This document shows, in pieces, positions 52,947 to 61,377 of a DNA stretch of 64,000 bases. The notes beneath the pieces are model-generated. The model made no database searches. It was not told the DNA's origin and was given only the letters and a program-made list of their open reading frames with translations. This DNA comes from GCA-002793235 sp965267355 (GTDB taxonomy: Bacteria > Bacteroidota > Bacteroidia > Flavobacteriales_E > Vicingaceae). The stretch covers positions 868,001 through 932,000 of the forward strand of contig OZ253956.1 in assembly GCA_965267355.1 (NCBI GenBank). The letters are read 5' to 3'. The number at the start of each line of letters is the position of its first letter. The first letter of the stretch is position 1. The position numbers and the translations under genes were made by a program.

Positions 52947-53699
52947 TTATTTTTCTCCACAAATAGAAGCGCTTAAGTATTCTTTGTTCATTCGGGCAAT
53001 AAACTCTAAAGAAATACCTTTTGGACATTCAACCTCACAAGCTCCAGTATTAGTACAATTTCCAAAACCTTCTTTATCCATTTGATCAACCATATTCATC
53101 ACACGTTCTTTTCTTTCAACCTGTCCTTGCGGAAGATATGAAAATTGAGAAACTTTTGCAGCAACAAATAACATGGCAGAAGAGTTTTTGCAAGTTGCAA
53201 CACAAGCACCGCAACCAATGCATGTTGCAGCATCCATGGCTTTATCTGCCATAGGTTTTGGGATAGGAATAGCATTAGCATCTTGTGTGTTACCAGAAGT
53301 ATTTACAGAAATAAAACCTCCCGCTTGTTGTATTCTTTCTAAAGAAGATCTATCAACAATTAAATCTTTAATTACAGGCATAGAACCACTTCTCCAAGGC
53401 TCAATATAAATAGTATCTCCATCATTAAACATTCTCATGTGTAGTTGGCAAGTAGTAATGGCTCTATCAGGGCCATGAGCTTCTCCATTAATATATAAAG
53501 AACACATTCCACAAATACCCTCTCTACAGTCATGATCAAATGCTACAGGCTCTTTTCCTTCATTTATTAACTGTTCATTTAATAAATCAAGCATTTCTAA
53601 AAAAGAAGAATGTTCCGAAACATCTTTAATTTGATAAGTTTCTAATCCACCCTTGTCTTTTGCGTCTTTCTGACGCCATATTTTAAGTGTTAAGTTCAT
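52947..53699 (-). CDS. sdhB: Succinate dehydrogenase/fumarate reductase iron-sulfur subunit
   Basis: The 250-residue subunit carries the [2Fe-2S] ligands in CREGICGMCSLYINGEAHG and a fourth Cys in ITTCQLHM. The 4Fe-4S and 3Fe-4S clusters are indicated by CIGCGACVATCKNSS and the CTNTGACEVECPKG block. It links the flavoprotein to the membrane cytochrome b in complex II. It is the third gene of sdhCAB, 12 bases after sdhA. The Bacteroidota-type sequence cannot distinguish succinate oxidation from fumarate reduction. Confidence 0.95.
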   Translation of the reverse strand: MNLTLKIWRQKDAKDKGGLETYQIKDVSEHSSFLEMLDLLNEQLINEGKEPVAFDHDCREGICGMCSLYINGEAHGPDRAITTCQLHMRMFNDGDTIYIEPWRSGSMPVIKDLIVDRSSLERIQQAGGFISVNTSGNTQDANAIPIPKPMADKAMDAATCIGCGACVATCKNSSAMLFVAAKVSQFSYLPQGQVERKERVMNMVDQMDKEGFGNCTNTGACEVECPKGISLEFIARMNKEYLSASICGEK

Positions 53700-53711
53700 A
53701 GTCCTTTTTTA

Positions 53712-55727
53712 TTATTTGTATGAACGTTGTTTAAGTTCAATATCGTTAAAAGTTAATTCTTCTTTATGCATTACAGCGTCTCCTGGTTCTCCTTTGTATT
53801 CCCAGGCAGCTACATAAGCAAAATTTTTATCATCTCTTTTTGCTTCTCCTTTTTGTTCTCCATCTAATTCAACAGATTCTTCTCTAAAGTGACCCCCACA
53901 AGATTCATTTCTCTGTAAAGCATCTTTAGCAAATAATTCTCCTAACTCTAAGAAATCTGCAACTCTTCCTGCTTTCTCTAGTTCAGGGTTAAGCTCATCT
54001 ATTTTACCAGGAACACGAACATCTTTCCAGAACTCTTCTCTGATTTGTTTAATTTCTTCCATGGCCTCTTTTAAACCTTGCTCGTTTCTTGCCATTCCTA
54101 CTTTATCCCACATTACTTTACCAAGTCTTTTGTGGAAATAATCAACAGATTTAGTTCCTTTAAGATTAATAAGTTTTTCTAATCGGTCTCTAACCTCTTT
54201 TTCTGCTACATCAAATTCAGGAGTATCAGTTGGTATTTCTCCTGTTCTAATTTCATCAGCTAAATAATCGCCTATGGTATAAGGCAACACAAAATAACCA
54301 TCAGCTAATCCCTGCATTAAAGCAGAAGCACCTAACCTGTTTGCTCCATGGTCAGAGAAATTTGCTTCTCCGGCAGCATAACAACCAGGAATAGTCGTCA
54401 TTAAATTGTAGTCAACCCAAATACCCCCCATAGTGTAATGTACAGCAGGATAAATCATCATAGGTGTTTTATATGGGTTTTCATCAACTATCTTCTCATA
54501 CATTTGGAAAAGGTTTCCATATTTTGCTTCTACAACCTCTTCTCCTAGCTTAGTTATTTGCTCTTTTGTTGGGTTTTTAATTCCTGCAACCAGAGCTTTT
54601 TCTTTACCATAACGTTCAATAGCAGATTTAAAATCCAAGTAAACAGCTTCACCAGTAGCATTAACACCATAACCCGCATCGCATCTTTCTTTTGCAGCTC
54701 TAGAAGCAACATCTCTTGGTACTAAATTTCCAAAAGCAGGATATCTTCTTTCTAAGTAATAATCTCTATCTTCTTCCGCAATTTGAGTTGGTTTTAATTT
54801 TCCTTCTCTAATAGCTAAAACGTCTTCCATTTTCTTTGGAACCCAAATTCTACCATCGTTTCTTAAAGATTCAGACATTAATGTTAATTTAGACTGATGA
54901 TCTCCAGACCTTGGAACACATGTTGGGTGAATTTGTGTATAACAAGGGTTGGCAAAAAATGCTCCCTTTTTATGTATTTTCCATGCTGCACTGGAGTTAG
55001 AACCCATTGCATTAGTAGATAAAAAGAAAACATTTCCATAACCTCCAGAAGCAATAACAACAGCATGAGCAGAATGTCTTTCTATCTCTCCAGTAACCAT
55101 GTTTCTGGCAATAATCCCCCTTGCTTTACCATCAACAACAACCAAATCAAGCATTTCGTGACGGTTATACATTTTAATTTTTCCTTTACCTATCTGACGA
55201 TTCATTGCAGAGTATGCACCTAGCAATAGCTGTTGACCAGTTTGTCCTTTAGCATAAAAAGTTCTAGAAACCAAAACACCACCAAAAGAACGGTTGTCTA
55301 ATAAACCACCATACTCACGGGCAAAAGGTACGCCTTGTGCAACACATTGATCAATAATATTTGCAGAAACTTCGGCTAAACGATAAACATTTGCTTCTCT
55401 TGCTCTATAATCACCACCTTTTACAGTATCATAAAATAAACGATAAGTAGAATCACCATCGTTTTGATAATTTTTAGCGGCATTAATACCTCCTTGAGCA
55501 GCAATAGAGTGAGCCCTTCTTGGAGAGTCTTGATAAGCAAAAGCTTTTACATTGTACCCCATTTCAGCAAGTGAAGCGGCTGCAGAACCACCAGCTAAGC
55601 CCGTTCCAACAACAATAACATCAATAAGCCTCTTATTGGCAGGGTTTACCAGGTTAATTTTATTTTTATGATTAGTCCATTTATCTTTAATAGGACCTTC
55701 TGGTATTTTAGAATCTAACTTTGACAT
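53712..55727 (-). CDS. sdhA: Succinate dehydrogenase/fumarate reductase flavoprotein subunit
   Basis: The 671-residue catalytic subunit has the FAD-binding VVGTGLAGGSAAASLAEMG and the covalent-FAD region SIAAQGGINAAKNY. The catalytic blocks include HPTCVPRSGD, RVPGK-like text near residue 560, and YTMGGIWVDYN. It carries out succinate/fumarate interconversion on the inner-membrane cytoplasmic side. It lies between sdhC (12 bases upstream) and sdhB (12 bases downstream). The length and three-gene order match type B complex II of Bacteroidota. Confidence 0.95.
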   Translation of the reverse strand: MSKLDSKIPEGPIKDKWTNHKNKINLVNPANKRLIDVIVVGTGLAGGSAAASLAEMGYNVKAFAYQDSPRRAHSIAAQGGINAAKNYQNDGDSTYRLFYDTVKGGDYRAREANVYRLAEVSANIIDQCVAQGVPFAREYGGLLDNRSFGGVLVSRTFYAKGQTGQQLLLGAYSAMNRQIGKGKIKMYNRHEMLDLVVVDGKARGIIARNMVTGEIERHSAHAVVIASGGYGNVFFLSTNAMGSNSSAAWKIHKKGAFFANPCYTQIHPTCVPRSGDHQSKLTLMSESLRNDGRIWVPKKMEDVLAIREGKLKPTQIAEEDRDYYLERRYPAFGNLVPRDVASRAAKERCDAGYGVNATGEAVYLDFKSAIERYGKEKALVAGIKNPTKEQITKLGEEVVEAKYGNLFQMYEKIVDENPYKTPMMIYPAVHYTMGGIWVDYNLMTTIPGCYAAGEANFSDHGANRLGASALMQGLADGYFVLPYTIGDYLADEIRTGEIPTDTPEFDVAEKEVRDRLEKLINLKGTKSVDYFHKRLGKVMWDKVGMARNEQGLKEAMEEIKQIREEFWKDVRVPGKIDELNPELEKAGRVADFLELGELFAKDALQRNESCGGHFREESVELDGEQKGEAKRDDKNFAYVAAWEYKGEPGDAVMHKEELTFNDIELKQRSYK

Positions 55728-55739
55728 ATCTCAAATAGA

Positions 55740-56429
55740 TTAATGACTTGAATTAATAAAATGGAAAACAGCTATAAAAATAAACCCTAAAGGAATTATT
55801 ATAGCATATAAGTTACCAAGCTTTTTAATGATAGGGGTATACTTGTTGTGATTAAAACCAACAGATTGAAAAGCTGACTGAAAACCATGTAGTAAGTGTA
55901 AGGCTAAAAAGATAAAAGATAGTACATATAACCCAACTCTTATTGGATCAACAAACTTGTGTTGTAGTTCGGTGAAATATCGATAACCCTCAACACCAGG
56001 GATTGTTCCGCTCATGTCTCCATTAATAAACTTCGTTTTAATTTCAGGAATCCAGAAATCATAAAAATGTAGACCCAAAAACAAAAGAATCATGATACCT
56101 GTAATTACCATATTTCTACTTACCCAAGAAGCATTTTCTCCAGGTTTGTTCATAGCATATTTTATGGGTCTAGCAGCTTTATTTTTCAATTCTAGATTAA
56201 TACCCATTGCTAAGTGAAAAATTACCCCAAAAATTAAAACAGGTTGCAAAGCATACTGAATTAAAGGGTTAGTACCCATAAAATGCGAAACCTCATTAAA
56301 TGAGTCGGGACTTAGTACCGATAGCATATTGATTAAAAAATGTTGAAATAAAAAAAATAATAAGAAAAAGCCAGATAAGGCCATTAAAACTTTTCTACCA
56401 ACAGATGTTTTAGAAAATCCCTTACTCAT
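55740..56429 (-). CDS. sdhC: Succinate dehydrogenase cytochrome b subunit (single-subunit type)
   Basis: From ATG 56429 (MSKGFSKTSVGRKVLMALSG), the protein has 229 residues and five membrane helices. It is the fused cytochrome b558-type anchor that binds two hemes. His residues in LFQHFLINML, IFHLAMGINLE, GLHFYDFW and LLHGFQSAFQ are the likely ligands. An upstream reading-frame extension of 11 residues begins at a non-preferred site and is dropped. It is the first gene of sdhCAB, preceded by a perfect -7 element. Confidence 0.92.
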   Translation of the reverse strand: MSKGFSKTSVGRKVLMALSGFFLLFFLFQHFLINMLSVLSPDSFNEVSHFMGTNPLIQYALQPVLIFGVIFHLAMGINLELKNKAARPIKYAMNKPGENASWVSRNMVITGIMILLFLGLHFYDFWIPEIKTKFINGDMSGTIPGVEGYRYFTELQHKFVDPIRVGLYVLSFIFLALHLLHGFQSAFQSVGFNHNKYTPIIKKLGNLYAIIIPLGFIFIAVFHFINSSH

Positions 56430-56459
56430 AGTGGTTTTTTTAAGAAAATGTTTATTACA

Positions 56460-56467
56460 CAAATGTA
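56460..56467 (-). promoter_or_regulatory. -7 promoter element (TACATTTG) of the sdh operon
   Basis: A perfect TAnnTTTG lies on the minus strand 30 bases before the sdhC ATG. A TTG occurs 20 bases further upstream at the expected -33 spacing. Confidence 0.7.
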
Positions 56468-56510
56468 GTTATTGTGAGATTTTGAGCAATATAAAAAAGG
56501 GTAAATGTTG

Positions 56511-57842
56511 TTATTTAGAACCAATCTTAATAGTGGCTCGCCCTACGCTTTTATTTTGGTGATTGAATGAATCATAAACAAAATGAAATCGATCATTTTT
56601 AAACAAATATTGTTGCTCATCTATAACAATATGTTGTCCTTCTTTTGTTTTGTAAAGGTCAAAAATATCAGAGAATTTTGTGTGAACACTTCCTTTAGTG
56701 CGGTATGCCAAATCTAAGTATTGTATGTTTACCATTTTTTCAGCCCCGCATAATACAATATGAACAGGGGCTTTAATTTTTTTAATGAAATCATAGTCTC
56801 GCATTGACTCATAATTATCGGCAATAAGAACAACAGAAGACGCTTGGGTATAATATTTTAAACCTTCAAGAATGGCTTCTACATCATTTTCAAGGTGTTC
56901 TCCTCCCCCTGAGCCATTTCGCATACACTTTGCAGCAGTTTGTGTAACAGCCTCTAAACCTTTGTTTTTTGTAACATAAACACCTTTGGTATTTAAAGGT
57001 TTTTTTTTGCGAGAAGGAGTATCATCACCATCATTAAAGAAAACAAAGTGTTTGGCCCTTTTGTTTTCTGCTTGTTTTTTTAGCCAAACAAAAACCTGAG
57101 CACTATAAGGAGACATACTACCAGTAACATCAGTTACCACTATAAAATCATCCCAATTTTTATTTCTATCAAAAACATTTAGAACAGTTGAATCCCGATA
57201 TAAACTATGATTATAAAAAAAATCGGGAGGTTTAGGGGCAGGAAGAGTGTCAGCGTACCAAACAGTATCATAAATATAACCCCACTGCTGATCATAATGA
57301 GTTTTAATACTGAATTTTTTAGGGGTAGTATCGTTTTGTATGCTATCGTTTTTAAGCATGGTTGTAACCAAATTTTCTAAGTAATTAGCTTCTTTTTGTA
57401 GGGAGAAATTGTTTGCGGGAGGTCTAAAAGTAAAAATAAAACCATGAAACATTTTGTCACATGCTTCCCGAGAATTACCATTGGTTTGTTCCGTAAGCTG
57501 AAAATCCCATAATGGAAAATCAAAAACATCAGGAACCAATTTTTTTAGTTGTTTTAGGCGATTGAGGTTTAGTTTTTTCTGGTTAAATGTTGGTGAGGTT
57601 CTAAACTGAGTATAAACTAGTTCAACTTTAATAATAACTTTCTCTTTTAGTAGTTTTTTTTGTTCAGGGTTAAGAATAACTGGTTGTGCAAAAGGGGTTT
57701 TAACATAAAGCTGATGAGGTTTTAGGTTGCTAATACTTACTTCATCAATCAAAAAAGGCTTAGCATTAGCTAATTTTTCTAATGAAAAAGCAGAAGCAAA
57801 ATGAGTTGTAATCAATAAAATAAAAAGACAAAATCCCCGCAT
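56511..57842 (-). CDS. Secreted von Willebrand factor A-like protein
   Basis: From ATG 57842, the protein has 443 residues with a signal peptide (FCLFILLITTHFASAFS). The N-terminal half (about residues 30-200) shows no known family. The C-terminal half (about 225-400) looks like a vWA domain: a MIDAS-like DVTGSMSPYSAQVF (DxTGS in place of DxSGS), then GGGEHLENDVEAILEG and VVLIADNYESMRDY. It probably binds metal-dependent ligands outside the cytoplasm. It is divergent from rsmA, 57 bases away from the rsmA start. Function is unknown. Confidence 0.7.
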   Translation of the reverse strand: MRGFCLFILLITTHFASAFSLEKLANAKPFLIDEVSISNLKPHQLYVKTPFAQPVILNPEQKKLLKEKVIIKVELVYTQFRTSPTFNQKKLNLNRLKQLKKLVPDVFDFPLWDFQLTEQTNGNSREACDKMFHGFIFTFRPPANNFSLQKEANYLENLVTTMLKNDSIQNDTTPKKFSIKTHYDQQWGYIYDTVWYADTLPAPKPPDFFYNHSLYRDSTVLNVFDRNKNWDDFIVVTDVTGSMSPYSAQVFVWLKKQAENKRAKHFVFFNDGDDTPSRKKKPLNTKGVYVTKNKGLEAVTQTAAKCMRNGSGGGEHLENDVEAILEGLKYYTQASSVVLIADNYESMRDYDFIKKIKAPVHIVLCGAEKMVNIQYLDLAYRTKGSVHTKFSDIFDLYKTKEGQHIVIDEQQYLFKNDRFHFVYDSFNHQNKSVGRATIKIGSK

Positions 57843-57857
57843 TACACCTTGAATATT

Positions 57858-57865
57858 TACATTTG
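57858..57865 (+). promoter_or_regulatory. -7 promoter element (TACATTTG) of rsmA
   Basis: A perfect TAnnTTTG lies 34 bases before the TTG start at 57900, inside the short divergent promoter shared with the vWA-like gene. Confidence 0.5.
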
Positions 57866-57899
57866 CTAATATACAAACAACTACCAAACACCAACTATA

Positions 57900-58670
57900 T
57901 TGCAAAAAGTAAAAGCAAAAAAACATCTGGGGCAACATTTTTTAACAGATTTAGAAATAGCCCAAAACATAGTTAACGTTCTCCAAAGTTGTGAATATGA
58001 CAAAGTTGTTGAGGTTGGTCCAGGAATGGGTGTATTAACACAGTTTTTGATTGAAAATAATAGCTTTGAAACATTTCCAATTGACGTTGATAAAGAATCC
58101 ATTGGTTATTTAGCACAAAAATACCCCCAACTTAAAGGGAATATCATTTATGGTGATTTCTTAAAAATGGACTTAAATGACATTGCTAATAATGACAATT
58201 TTGCAGTAATTGGAAATTTTCCATACAACATATCTTCTCAAATTTTATTTAAGGTATTAGATTACAAAGATCAAATACCAGAAGTGGTGGGAATGTTTCA
58301 AAAAGAGGTGGCAGAACGTGTTGCTGCAAAGCCAGGATCAAAAATTTATGGAATAACTAGTGTTTTGCTACAAGCATTTTATGATATTGAGTATTTGTTT
58401 ACTGTTAATGAAACTGTTTTTGACCCTCCACCAAAAGTAAAATCAGCAGTTATTCGTTTAACTCGAAATCAAAACAGCCGATTGAATTGTGATGAAAAAA
58501 GATTTAAACAACTTGTTAAAATATCTTTTAATCAACGTAGAAAAATGTTGCGAAAATCGTTGAAAAGCTATTTAGATGATAACACTAAAAACAATGAAAT
58601 GCTTACTAAAAGACCAGAACAACTTAGTGTAGAAGATTTTGTTGATTTAACCAACTTATTAACCGACTAA
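57900..58670 (+). CDS. rsmA: 16S rRNA dimethyladenosine transferase (KsgA)
   Basis: The 256-residue SAM-dependent enzyme dimethylates two adenosines near the 3' end of 16S rRNA. The N-terminal KAKKHLGQHFLTD and motif I VVEVGPGMGVLTQ are present. The catalytic NLPY-type motif appears as NFPYNIS. The C-terminal FNQRRKMLRKSLK is also characteristic. The start is TTG 57900, as no ATG precedes the conserved KKHLGQHF. Its end overlaps the convergent trpS stop by four bases. Confidence 0.95.
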   Translation: MQKVKAKKHLGQHFLTDLEIAQNIVNVLQSCEYDKVVEVGPGMGVLTQFLIENNSFETFPIDVDKESIGYLAQKYPQLKGNIIYGDFLKMDLNDIANNDNFAVIGNFPYNISSQILFKVLDYKDQIPEVVGMFQKEVAERVAAKPGSKIYGITSVLLQAFYDIEYLFTVNETVFDPPPKVKSAVIRLTRNQNSRLNCDEKRFKQLVKISFNQRRKMLRKSLKSYLDDNTKNNEMLTKRPEQLSVEDFVDLTNLLTD

Positions 58671-59635
58671 TAACCAGTTTTACTTCTAACTCTTTTTATA
58701 ACTTCAGCGGCAATTTTTTGAGCTTTTTCAGCACCAATTTGTAATTGCTCGTCAAGTTCGTTTATATTCTCCATGTAATAATTGTAACGCTCACGCTCAG
58801 TTTTAAATTTTTCACAAATCAACTCGAAAAGAGCTTGTTTGGCATGTCCATAACCATAGCCTCCTGCCTCATAATTGTTTTTCATTTCAGCTGTTTGTGT
58901 TTCATTGGCGAGCAGCTTATACAATGCGAAAACATTACAGGTTTCAGTATCTTTGGGCTCCTCAAGAGGGGTACTGTCAGTTTCGATGCCCATTATTTGT
59001 TTACGTAATTTTTTATCGGGCAGAAATATGTTAATAGTATTATCTCTTGATTTGCTCATTTTTTCACCATCAGTACCCGGTATCAACATGGTTTCTTCTT
59101 GAACCTTTGCATCAGGAACAACAAGGGTTTCGCCCATTTTATGATTAAACCTATTGGCAACATCTCGAGTCATTTCTAAATGTTGTAATTGATCTTTACC
59201 AACAGGAACAACCTCTGCATCATACAGTAAAATATCTGCTGCCATTAACATAGGGTAGAAAAACAAACCAGAGTTTACATCTGACAACCTATCCGCCTTA
59301 TCTTTAAAAGAATGAGCCAACGTTAATCGTTGATAAGGAAAAAAACAGCTTATATACCAAGCAAGTTCTGCACATTGTGGTACATCCGACTGGCGATAAA
59401 AAACAGTTTTGTTAACATCTAACCCACAAGCCAACCAAGTAGCAGCAACAGAATAGGTGTTGTTTCTTAGCTCTTCTCCGTCTTTAATTTGGGTAAGGGA
59501 GTGCATGTCTGCAATAAATAAATAAGATTCGTTGTCTGAAGCTTCACTCATTTTAATTGCAGGAATAATAGCCCCCAATAAATTACCCAGATGAGGGGTT
59601 CCTGTGCTTTGTATTCCAGTTAATATTCTTGCCAT
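58667..59635 (-). CDS. trpS: Tryptophanyl-tRNA synthetase
   Basis: The 322-residue class Ic aminoacyl-tRNA synthetase has a HIGH-like TGTPHLGNLLGAI and the KMSKS loop DGEKMSKSRDNTI. The tryptophan pocket text ADMHSLTQIKDGEEL and VPVGKDQLQHLEMTRD matches the family. Length is normal. It is divergent from plsC with a 54-base gap to plsC's ATG; both promoters have -7 elements extremely close to their start codons. Confidence 0.96.
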   Translation of the reverse strand: MARILTGIQSTGTPHLGNLLGAIIPAIKMSEASDNESYLFIADMHSLTQIKDGEELRNNTYSVAATWLACGLDVNKTVFYRQSDVPQCAELAWYISCFFPYQRLTLAHSFKDKADRLSDVNSGLFFYPMLMAADILLYDAEVVPVGKDQLQHLEMTRDVANRFNHKMGETLVVPDAKVQEETMLIPGTDGEKMSKSRDNTINIFLPDKKLRKQIMGIETDSTPLEEPKDTETCNVFALYKLLANETQTAEMKNNYEAGGYGYGHAKQALFELICEKFKTERERYNYYMENINELDEQLQIGAEKAQKIAAEVIKRVRSKTGY

Positions 59636-59639
59636 AAAG

Positions 59640-59647
59640 CAAAAATA
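59640..59647 (-). promoter_or_regulatory. -7 promoter element (TATTTTTG) of trpS
   Basis: A TAnnTTTG on the minus strand lies four bases from the trpS ATG, predicting transcription start at the start codon (a leaderless mRNA). Confidence 0.5.
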
Positions 59648-59672
59648 ATATTTTGCTAATAACTTCTATGGT

Positions 59673-59680
59673 TAAATTTG
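59673..59680 (+). promoter_or_regulatory. -7 promoter element (TAAATTTG) of plsC
   Basis: A perfect TAnnTTTG ends nine bases before ATG 59690. TTTG at 59652-59655 may be the -33, at slightly short spacing (17 bases). Confidence 0.5.
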
Positions 59681-59689
59681 TACTTTAAA

Positions 59690-60436
59690 ATGAAAAAACT
59701 CGGTTATATATTAAGTGGTATTTGGAAAATTTATGCCATGTTGGTTCTAAGCATTAGCTTAGTTCTTTTATATCCTATTTATGCTTTTTTTTTAAGAAAA
59801 CCATCTACTTATAAATATGCTTTTCGACTGCTCCAAGGGCATACTTTGTTTGTTTTATCATTGGTTGGAATTTTTGTAACAGTAGAAGGAAAGGAGCATT
59901 TAAAAAATATAGGTGAAGGAGTAATCACACCTAACCATTCTTCGTATTTAGATATTTTGGTTTTATATAGGGTGGTTCCAGAGTATTTCGTTTTTATGGG
60001 AAAACACACCCTCAAAACCATTCCTATTTTCAATATCTTTTTTAAAGACATGAATATTGCGGTAAACAGAAGAAGTAGTGTTTCAGGAAAACAAGCATTA
60101 GAGCGATGTGCCGCAGAGTTAAAAAAAGGAAATAGTGTTACTGTTTTTCCAGAGGGGACCATACCTGATGATGCACCTAATTTATTACGCTTTAAAATGG
60201 GGGCATTTAAGTTGGCAATAGAGAATCAAGCACCAGTAATTCCGGTAACTTTTCTTAGCAACTACAAACGATTACAATTAGGGAAATTGTTTTCAGCCAA
60301 AGCAGGGCCTGGATTGTCTAAGGTTATAGTTGGCAAACCAATTTCAACCCAAGGAATGACACAAGAAGATTTATTATCTTTGCAGGAACAAGTTTATTCT
60401 GTTATTAACAACAACTTAAAAAATGGCAATAGATAA
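59690..60436 (+). CDS. plsC: 1-acyl-sn-glycerol-3-phosphate acyltransferase
   Basis: From ATG 59690 (MKKLGYILSG), the protein has 248 residues. It transfers an acyl chain to lysophosphatidate at the inner membrane. An N-terminal helix (about 10-32) precedes the acyltransferase motif HSSYLD (NHSSYLDIL, the HX4D pair) and FPEGTIPDD (motif III), and then PVIPVTF. It overlaps gatC by 14 bases. The preceding TTG start in the same frame would add only four residues. Confidence 0.92.
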   Translation: MKKLGYILSGIWKIYAMLVLSISLVLLYPIYAFFLRKPSTYKYAFRLLQGHTLFVLSLVGIFVTVEGKEHLKNIGEGVITPNHSSYLDILVLYRVVPEYFVFMGKHTLKTIPIFNIFFKDMNIAVNRRSSVSGKQALERCAAELKKGNSVTVFPEGTIPDDAPNLLRFKMGAFKLAIENQAPVIPVTFLSNYKRLQLGKLFSAKAGPGLSKVIVGKPISTQGMTQEDLLSLQEQVYSVINNNLKNGNR

Positions 60437-60713
60437 CAATACGGTTGACAAAATTGCTGAGTTAGCAAAACTGCAATTTAATGATGATGCTAAGGAAGAG
60501 ATTAAGGCAGACATGAATAAAATGCTAGATTTTGTTGACAAGCTAAACGAGCTAGATACTAAGGGAGTTGAGCCATTAATTTATATGCTGGACGAGGAGC
60601 AAGAACTTCGTGCAGATGTTGTTGCTGGTCATGTTTCTCAAAAAGAAGCGCTTAAAAATGCTCCAGAAAAGGATTCTGATTATATAAAAGTTCCTAAGGT
60701 TATCAAAAAATAA
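60423..60713 (+). CDS. gatC: Asp-tRNA(Asn)/Glu-tRNA(Gln) amidotransferase subunit C
   Basis: The 96-residue subunit stabilises the GatA-GatB amidotransferase that converts misacylated Glu-tRNA(Gln) or Asp-tRNA(Asn). The sequence IAELAKLQFNDDAKEE, ADMNKMLDFVDKLNELDTKGVEPL and LRADVV matches the family. Its ATG lies inside the plsC coding region (14-base overlap, different frame), which suggests coupling. gatA and gatB are not in the window, a dispersed arrangement common in this group. Confidence 0.92.
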   Translation: MAIDNNTVDKIAELAKLQFNDDAKEEIKADMNKMLDFVDKLNELDTKGVEPLIYMLDEEQELRADVVAGHVSQKEALKNAPEKDSDYIKVPKVIKK

Positions 60714-60714
60714 A

Positions 60715-61377
60715 TCATAACCCTAGCATCAAATTAGGGTTCGGACAATTTTCCAAATCTTTCATTCTTTTAGTTTCAGAGGTAACGCCAGGGTAGTCTC
60801 CCTTCATTCCTTTTAAATCCTTTATAATTTGAAAATGTAGATGAGGAGGGTAGTCACCATTTTCAGGGTAATTACCAATTTCAGCAATCTTTTGCCCAAT
60901 ATTAATTTTTTCACCAACACTTATATTTGAGATTGATTCGAGAGCAAGATGACCATACAGAGTATAAAAAACAAAAGAAGCTATTTTGTGTTGTAATATT
61001 ATGGTTGGACCATAATTACCAACACCTTTATTGTTAGCATAACTGTGTATTCTTCCTTCTAAAGGAGCATAAATAGATGTTCCCGCTTTAGCCCACAAAT
61101 CTATCCCTAAGTGAATTAACCGTTCTTCAAAACTGTTGTCATTAAATATTTTGCTTCGCTGGTAAATGTTTCGGTGTTCACTGTAACCACCAAAAGCTAC
61201 CAAAGCATTATTATCTTTTAAGTATTGGTTGATAAAACTTTCAAATGTGTTAGAGTTTCCTAAATCAACAGAAAATAATAGAGGATTGGTTTTTGATAAA
61301 TCTATTTCAATAAATTTAGACTTATCTATTTTTAAAATAGGAGAAAATGGGGTTTGTTGTAAAATGCTTTCAAGCAT
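60715..61377 (-). CDS. M23-family metallopeptidase (LytM domain)
   Basis: The 220-residue protein has a C-terminal LytM domain. The metal-binding motif H-x3-D appears in HLGIDLWAKAGTSIYAPLEG, then LYGHLAL and the H-x-H pair in HLHFQI. There is no recognisable signal peptide or membrane helix, and the N-terminal part is unassigned. It could be a cytoplasmic or non-classically exported relative of murein endopeptidases. It starts where lepA ends (a one-base overlap) on the same strand. Catalytic residues look complete. Confidence 0.85.
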   Translation of the reverse strand: MLESILQQTPFSPILKIDKSKFIEIDLSKTNPLLFSVDLGNSNTFESFINQYLKDNNALVAFGGYSEHRNIYQRSKIFNDNSFEERLIHLGIDLWAKAGTSIYAPLEGRIHSYANNKGVGNYGPTIILQHKIASFVFYTLYGHLALESISNISVGEKINIGQKIAEIGNYPENGDYPPHLHFQIIKDLKGMKGDYPGVTSETKRMKDLENCPNPNLMLGL

